Assembly: GCA_036785705.1 (NCBI GenBank)
Contig: JAWUZG010000084.1
Location: 8,073,501-8,137,500, forward strand
Source: Acanthornis magna
Lineage: Eukaryota; Chordata; Aves; Passeriformes; Acanthizidae
Length of the DNA stretch: 64,000 nt
Direction: 5' to 3'
Of the stretch, positions 57,696-64,000 are shown one piece after another. The notes under the pieces are model-generated. The model had not been told where the DNA came from, did not search any database, and was given only the letters and a program-made list of their open reading frames with translations. Within the stretch, counting starts at the first letter, position 1; every line of letters begins with the position of its first letter. A program made the translations under genes and the position numbers.

Positions 57696-58571
57696 TTAAT
57701 CTCTGAGCTTGACTTGTAAGACATCATAATTTCTAGGGAGAAGGGAAGGTAATAGGAAACCATTAATTCTAAAAAGTTTCGTACTCTTGATTTCTCCTGC
57801 ACAAGGGGCTTGCAATTTTTGACTTGATTTTTTATGGTATCTTTGCCTATAGGGCTGAAATAGGATGATGTTCAGTTCCTGCTCCTCTGAACTTTTGACA
57901 CTCTCACTGGCTGTTTTCTGTATGTTATTCCCTATCCAGTCCAGATGTTTCTGCATTTGAGCCACACAGCCATTCAGCTTGTTTTTTTTGGAAGGCAAAG
58001 CCTTGATTTTGTCTTGGATGGAGGTCGGCATTAGAACGCGGAGGTACCCATTTTTTTGTGGAAGGACTCCAGCGGCTTTGGTGTTCTTGTATGATTGGCT
58101 GTGGTTACTGCCCAACTGCTGCTTCAAAGCTGGCCTTGGCAGAGGATGTGTGATTTCTGTAGTGTTACTTTGGCCTGGTTTGGGTGCCCTGTTATGTGTG
58201 CCTGAGGGACTGTAATTTGAGCTTGTGGAAATCCCACGGGAATGGTCCTTGGGATTGCTGTCCCTCCTCTCAGCCTGTGCTTGACCGATGTTGCCTGCAG
58301 CCTGCACTCCCAAGGGACCTTGATGTTTTAAGCCCAAATTTGAATCTGTTCCTCCCTTGAAATATATGTTGACTTGTAGTATTTCTAGAAAAAGATCATG
58401 TGAAAAACTGTTTGCTCCCTCCTCAGGCCAGGTTTCTAAACTAGCTCTGCACTGAGCAGGTCTCACTAGGATGACTGAGTCTGGCTGAGTGCTGGAGTCA
58501 TAAACAAGACCAAATTTTGAAGGAAGATTTTTCAGAAAAGCTGACTTCTTGCTATCTTGGCAAAATTGTAA
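57696..58571 (-). CDS. Unidentified long open reading frame, possibly an exon or decayed gene
   Basis: The minus-strand frame is open for 291 codons from just after TAA (plus 58572-58574) to TAG-type termination at 57696-57698. There is no ATG near its start; a GTG lies at 58466 and the first ATG is about halfway in. It therefore fits a spliced internal or terminal exon better than an intact single-exon gene. The product is Ser-, Asn-, Gln- and Lys-rich and hydrophilic, with no membrane segment. Stretches such as AFLKNLPSKFGLVYDSST and KIKALPSKKNKLNGCVAQMQ look protein-like rather than low-complexity. I do not recognise the family. No minus-strand gene is expected between CALCA and INSC. It may be a lineage-specific gene, a retrocopy, or chance. 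Confidence 0.4.
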   Translation of the reverse strand, partial: LQFCQDSKKSAFLKNLPSKFGLVYDSSTQPDSVILVRPAQCRASLETWPEEGANSFSHDLFLEILQVNIYFKGGTDSNLGLKHQGPLGVQAAGNIGQAQAERRDSNPKDHSRGISTSSNYSPSGTHNRAPKPGQSNTTEITHPLPRPALKQQLGSNHSQSYKNTKAAGVLPQKNGYLRVLMPTSIQDKIKALPSKKNKLNGCVAQMQKHLDWIGNNIQKTASESVKSSEEQELNIILFQPYRQRYHKKSSQKLQAPCAGEIKSTKLFRINGFLLPSLLPRNYDVLQVKLRD

Positions 58572-59073
58572 TTAAACTTTTTGTTTTGGGCCACAGTGCT
58601 TGTATGGGTGGGAAGCACGTGTGGAAACCTGGCCTACTTCACAGGGCTCTTGGCCTAGGTCAGGCTGTCTGAGAAATGAAAAGCTGGGTTTCCTCTGACT
58701 TTCTGTACAGCTTGTACAGCACATTTTACATTATTGAGTTGCTGGAATAAATCATGAAGGAGTCAGAAAAGGAGAAAGAAAGTCCATGTTTTCTAGTCAG
58801 ATGATTAAGAACAAACTTCACTGATGATTGTGTAGGGATCTTGCCATAGGCACTGAGACTAAGAGCAAACAAAAGTGAGACTATATAAAAAGTAAAGTGA
58901 GAAAAGATAAACCAGGAAGGGCTGAAATACAAAACTTAAATTAAAAGAGGGGAGATTATTCTGCTTCTCCACCTTTCAAGTTTTTGGGAGGCTAGTCTTG
59001 GCTAAAAGGTGTATGGAGGAAGAAATGTGCCCTCATCTTAAGAATCTGGGATGCTATTTAATCTGCATCGGAT

Positions 59074-59300
59074 TGTTGTGGTTTGACCCAGCCGGCAGAT
59101 AAACACCACACAGCCACTCATGCTCCCTCCCCCCACCACCATTGGGATGCAGGAGACAGCTGGGAAAAAAGAGTAAAATTCGTGGTTTGAGATAAAGAGA
59201 ATTCAGTAGGAGAGAAATGGAAGGGAAAATAGCAATAATAATAATGATGATAAAAGAATTGGAATACACAAAACAAGTGATGCGCGATGCAACCACATCC
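59074..59300 (+). mobile_element. Avian ERVL-type LTR, 5' fragment
   Basis: It begins TGTTGTGGTTTGACCCAGCC then GGCAGATAAACACCACACAG, followed by an A/T-rich part with (AAT)n near 59233-59255 and ACACAAAACAAGTGATGCGC. This is the start of a common avian LTR; the 3' half is missing or decayed. Confidence 0.75.
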
Positions 59301-62300
59301 AGTAGCCAGGAAAAGAAAAGAATGTTGGTGGTACCATTAGGAGTGTTAAGGAGTGCTGCTATCGATGCCAGTGCTCACTGAACAGTTTGAGTACTTACAA
59401 TGAGAATAATTAATACCAGTTTCCTGAGAAGGTAGTGGAATTTGCCAAGCATCCAAAAAACAACCAAACCATTTTCAGGCCCTGATTATTTCCTGATGAA
59501 CTGCTTGACCCCAAGGGCCCATAGCAGCCATGACAGTCTGCGTTTGCAAAGCCCCTTAGAATAGTTCCATTCAAATACAGACATAATTACACCTCTCCTC
59601 ACAATATTATATTTCAAATATCCTCCCAGTAATCAGAACCACTGCAGTGTGTGAGGAGTGAAGAGCTCCTTTATCCTTACAGCCAAAAGCATATGAACTG
59701 TTATGAGCTAAAGAAGGTTTATAATGGAAAAGGCTAATAGAAAAGGCTTTGAGGCATCATCATAGTCACAAAAAAGGCATGAGGAAATCTCAGAGAGAGT
59801 GACAATGGTGCCCCTTTACCAGAAAATGCCCCGATGGAGTGTGAGTGAGAACAAGAATCCTCTGCCTCCCCCGCAGAAAATCACAGCTACAGAGAAGTTG
59901 TTGTATATTTCAGTTTGTTCTCATGGTTTTAATCTTCTAACTTACTCTAATTATTCCTATTCAAGGCTGATTTATGTTTGGCAACTTTATGTTAAAATAA
60001 GTTCCCTTTAGCAGAACAACATATGCTTGCAGGCAGGATGGAGGGAATATGATGTGTTCTGATGCAGTGTGAGGCAGTTATTTGGCCAAGAAAATCTCTC
60101 TGACAATGCCTGTGTAGACAGATTTTTCCTTATTTGCAGTAGGCCCTCGGTTTTCTGTCTCCTCTCGATGAAGAGTGGCAATGTTGACCTCATAAGGGAT
60201 TCCTTCCAGTTTGTTTCCCAGGGGTTTTTTGGTACTAATGCATAGTTTTTTTAACAACTGTCTGCTTTTTGCATGAGCAGTACATAACACAATAGTAAAT
60301 TCATAAGAAGTTTCCAGCAGCTGGGCTGTGTTATGCTGCAGCATTCAGAGCTCTGCTTTCCAGAATGGAGCATGAGTTTTTGTCAGCCATCCTCAGCATC
60401 CTCACACTGGGACAGTCACTTGTCAGGGGAGAGTGGGACATATCTGACAGCTATGTAACTAGGAAAGTCTGAAAAAGTCCTGTCACAGCTACTAAGTTTC
60501 TGCAAGTTGTATCAAAATTGGTTTCCTACTAAGGGTAGACTGCCCTCTCTAATTTTTGGGATCTGCCTGTCATCTGGAAATGAACTTGAGGGGCCTATTA
60601 GAAGGAAGCAGGGGAACCATAAGGGGTATAATATAACACATGACAAGGAACTGAGAAAGTTTAAAAAACAGTATGGAAATCTGTGCGTAAACAACCTGTG
60701 CTAGTTCTGCTGTCTGTACCGAGATGTGGATTTACGGTTCCTCCTCAATGGGAACAGGTGTCAGCTGGGGAGGTGACCATTTTTTCAGATAAAAAGCACC
60801 TGGTAGTAGTGATTTGATCATAGGACAGAAAATGAGACCACAGAGCAAAGAAATGGCTCAGCTAGAGGAGGAGCCTGAAGCTATGGCCAACCACCTCCAA
60901 ACGCATTGCTTTGAATTGCAGGTGACTGATGTGTCTGCTGTCACCTGCACACAAAGATACACAAGTGACTTGTAAATTGTATTTAAAATGGAGGAGTGAG
61001 TGGGCTCTACACTCATGAGTGTTACTTCAAGAAACTTTACTGAGACAGCCTCCAAAGTCTGTGGACTGTAACTGTACACAGTGAATAAAGTGGGCTGATT
61101 TGACTGAAAACTTGTAATTTGTTAGATTAGCAGTTTGCAGAGATACAGTTTAGCATTAAGTGAGGGTTTCTAACTGAAAACAAAAGAGAAATAGCTACTG
61201 ATTTGTCTAATTATATGTAGGTTTTATTTAAAGCGGAGATTAGTCTGCTTTTAAAAATAGAGATTTTAGTGAGTAAATGTGCTCGGTGCATTTATTGTTG
61301 GAAGCACAATTCCCATATGTGGTATCATTTATTTGGTTTTGAAATGTATAAGAAGCAATGCATTTCTTGATCCCAAATTTTCTTATCTTTGAAAAAGTAT
61401 TGGTGACCCCAGGTTATGTCTATTCTGTTAATGAGCTAGCATTTGACTTTATGAAGGAGATTTTACAAGCCCCATGGTCATTGGTATTTCTGAGGAGAGT
61501 AGCAAGGACTTTGCTGGTTTCTCTGTGGAACAGGTGCTGGATCTGCATAACAAACTGAGTGAGATGGAGCCTTACCTCTGTGGAACACATGCAGAGGTGT
61601 TTTCCTTGTCCCACTTGGTTGCTGTGAATCCTGGGGAAAGAAGTGCGGCAAATGACAAATTCTTGCTGGACCTCCCCCCCCCAGTTTTCATTAACCTCTA
61701 TATAGATATTATTTTAATTAAAATAATCTTGACAGCACCTATGAAAAAGCTGTGGGGGTTGTAACAGCAATTAAATGTGTTGTCAAAAATGATAAGCAGC
61801 CTGGTATCACAGGAAGGAAATTAACACTCTGACCAATAATGGAAGAGTAATCTTAATCCAGTGCTTTTTGCCTCTCAGGAACTCTTTAAAATGGATGGAT
61901 TTTGGAGACCAGGCAATTTTAGAACAAGACAGTTAAGCAATCAATGTCATAAAACATCTCAATTTTAAAAGTCAATGTCATACTGGTGTAATAGTAGCTG
62001 ATAGCCAGCCAGCAAGAAATGTGATGTTAATTAGACATTAATAATGCAAAGCCTTGATGATTTTCCTGTATTTTGGATATCAGAATGGTTGGGAATTGTA
62101 TTCATGAGGTGCTGGTGGTGGAGTTTAACAATGATCTGCATCATTGCCAGGTGTCTGAGTTGTCCACTGCAGAGAGAAGGCGTGGAAATGCTGGCAGGCT
62201 GTTCTCTGCTGTGACGAACATGAGGTTTGGGAGCCTTGGTTTCTAGGTTATGTCACCTCAAGTCTTTTATTACTTAGGAGCTGCTCTGAGCACATAACTC

Positions 62301-64000
62301 CTAGGTCTTTTGGTAAATTGCAAACTCCCTAAATTATCGTATTTTGCTAATCTTAAAAGCACCATTCATCCTCTAGATGACTGGCATCACGCTGGGGCAA
62401 GCGGAATTAAAATCAAACCCTCTGAGCTGGCCTAGTTTGGGAGGCACCATCGTCTCCCCAGGAGGTGCAGGTGGAGCTGCTGTGGTTGCAAGGACTGGAT
62501 TGCTCTGCCCAGTGCACTCACAGGGGGCTGGAGAGAAGGGCTCCCTGGGAAGGAGGAAGCTGTAAAAACAGCCACAGTTTTACTATGGGGGGAGGATGGC
62601 AAGGGATGGAAGTAAATGTTGGACTCAAAAGGCACCTTGGAATAAGAGAACTGGAAACAGTCCATCAGTAGGCACCAGAGTATGGTGCAGGCTTATAGGA
62701 CATGGAATTGATAAAGCTGTGCTTATTCACAAAGTCTGAGGTAAAAAGGAGACTGAAGAAAGTATGTGGTTTCCTGGGTACCCTTTGGCACTTCCTGAGG
62801 TAAATGCTTCTCTGCCTGTCACCAGTGAAGGATTTCCAGGTACCTTGTATCTAAGCATTAAGTGGAGACATTCAGCTCCTATTTCAGCAAGCAAACGGCT
62901 GATAAGTTTAATAGAGACAATCCTGCCTTGTCCTTATCCTCATTTCCCAGATGTAATCCAAGCAGAACTGTTCCTTGGCAGTTAGGGCTTGTTTTGCCCT
63001 TCTGCTGCACCCCTGTGCTCCAACTCGTGCTCCTCTCCTTCCCATTTTCTTGTCCCACTCTCAGCAAACATGAGAATTAAAGAATGGAATGATAGCATGT
63101 CCTGTTCCTGGTTAGAGAAACCTGTACAGTAATGTGCCTGAGATGCTTCAAAGGGAAGAAAGTTCCTTGTCCTGCTGAAGTTTTAATACCCGTTGTCTTT
63201 TGTGGTAATGTGTGGGAACCTATCTACAGTGTGCACCCATCTACACAGAGATTATTTTATCTCCCTTTTTCATCCTCAAAACTAAAACAAAGGTCTTCAG
63301 TTTGTTGAAAGCTGTGTCTCAGAAGAGCTGTGATTTGACGAAGAAGATAATAAGTAGCAAGATGTCAAAGAAAGAGCTTATTTCTTGTTTGCTCTGCAGT
63401 GTGAAGAGACTGGATCCTGTTATTCTAGAGACTAATTCAAAGTGTAGTGTGAGAAAATTCCTACCACAAGGACGTTTACACTGTAAGGGAACATAAAAAA
63501 TCCAAGCAAAAAAGCAACATGTAAGTTAAGAACCAGGGAACAGGGGGACAACAAGTGCTTCTTTTCTTCTCTGTTAAAATACATATTGTTTGTTCCTTCC
63601 AACCCTCCAACTCACAGTTCTCTCATGTCTTCTAGTCCATGTGGATGAAGGCTTGGATCTGAGGGATGACAACAGTCGGGACCAGCTTACTTCTTGGACT
63701 AAATCAGGAGGGAGATCTCTACAGCTTTAGGAGCTGTAAGGTAGCCCAGCAGGCAGCAGACACTGAAGATGCCCTAAGACTGAGGCATTCACTTGGTGAG
63801 CAGGACCTGGAGAGGGAATCAGAGCTGCAAAGAGGACTAAAAATCAGTGCATGATGGAAAAGGGCAGCGATGGAGCACATCAGAGGGTGGATGGGAGCAG
63901 AGTAACAAGCAACTGGGTAAGGACAATAGGTGAGGAAGCTGAAGCAGAGAGGAGAAGGCAGCGGGGCAAAAGTTCAGCCTCCTCGATGGTGACAGAGTTT
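59301..64000. other. Intergenic region to the window end
   Basis: No exon of the expected next gene (INSC), no RNA gene and no confident repeat family seen. Confidence 0.5.

Overview
The window is nuclear DNA from a bird. The evidence is vertebrate split genes in the order PDE3B, CYP2R1, CALCA, CR1-type LINE tails, avian-type LTR elements, and a calcitonin mature peptide of the avian/fish type. No bacterial, plasmid or CRISPR features are present. The gene order matches the conserved vertebrate block that includes human 11p15.2. The LTR families suggest a neoavian bird, possibly a passerine, but the species cannot be fixed from the sequence.

Layout. (1) 318-10258, plus strand: the last ten coding exons of PDE3B, including the whole catalytic domain, followed by an AT-rich 3' UTR with several poly(A) signals up to about 12.45 kb. 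(2) 12.45-18.5 kb: intergenic DNA with a CR1 tail. (3) 18547 to about 23.8 kb: a degraded class II (beta/ERVK-like) endogenous retrovirus with two LTRs. It keeps broken protease, reverse transcriptase, RNase H and integrase and has lost gag and env. Its protease and RT active sites are mutated, and its two LTRs look mosaic. (4) 26946-32269, minus strand: the complete five-exon CYP2R1 gene (vitamin D 25-hydroxylase), convergent with PDE3B, so the retrovirus lies between two gene 3' ends. (5) 32.4-40 kb: intergenic DNA. (6) About 40.0-42.3 kb: a large CpG-rich block ending in the CALCA promoter (CRE, CCAAT boxes, TATA box). (7) 41.99-47.04 kb, plus strand: the complete CALCA gene, with shared exons 1-3, the calcitonin exon 4 with its own poly(A) site, and CGRP exons 5-6. 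RBFOX-type TGCATG motifs cluster around exon 4. (8) 47-64 kb: intergenic DNA with three LTR elements (48.8, 52.1 and 59.1 kb) and one unexplained long open frame on the minus strand at 57.7-58.6 kb. No exon of INSC, the expected next gene, was recognised.

Function. The three host genes are unrelated biochemically: cyclic-nucleotide hydrolysis in insulin/cAMP signalling, activation of vitamin D, and calcium/vasoactive peptide hormones. CYP2R1 and calcitonin both belong to calcium physiology. The strongest items for follow-up are the unidentified 291-codon open frame, the uneven LTR divergence of the retrovirus, and the splicing-control motifs in CALCA.
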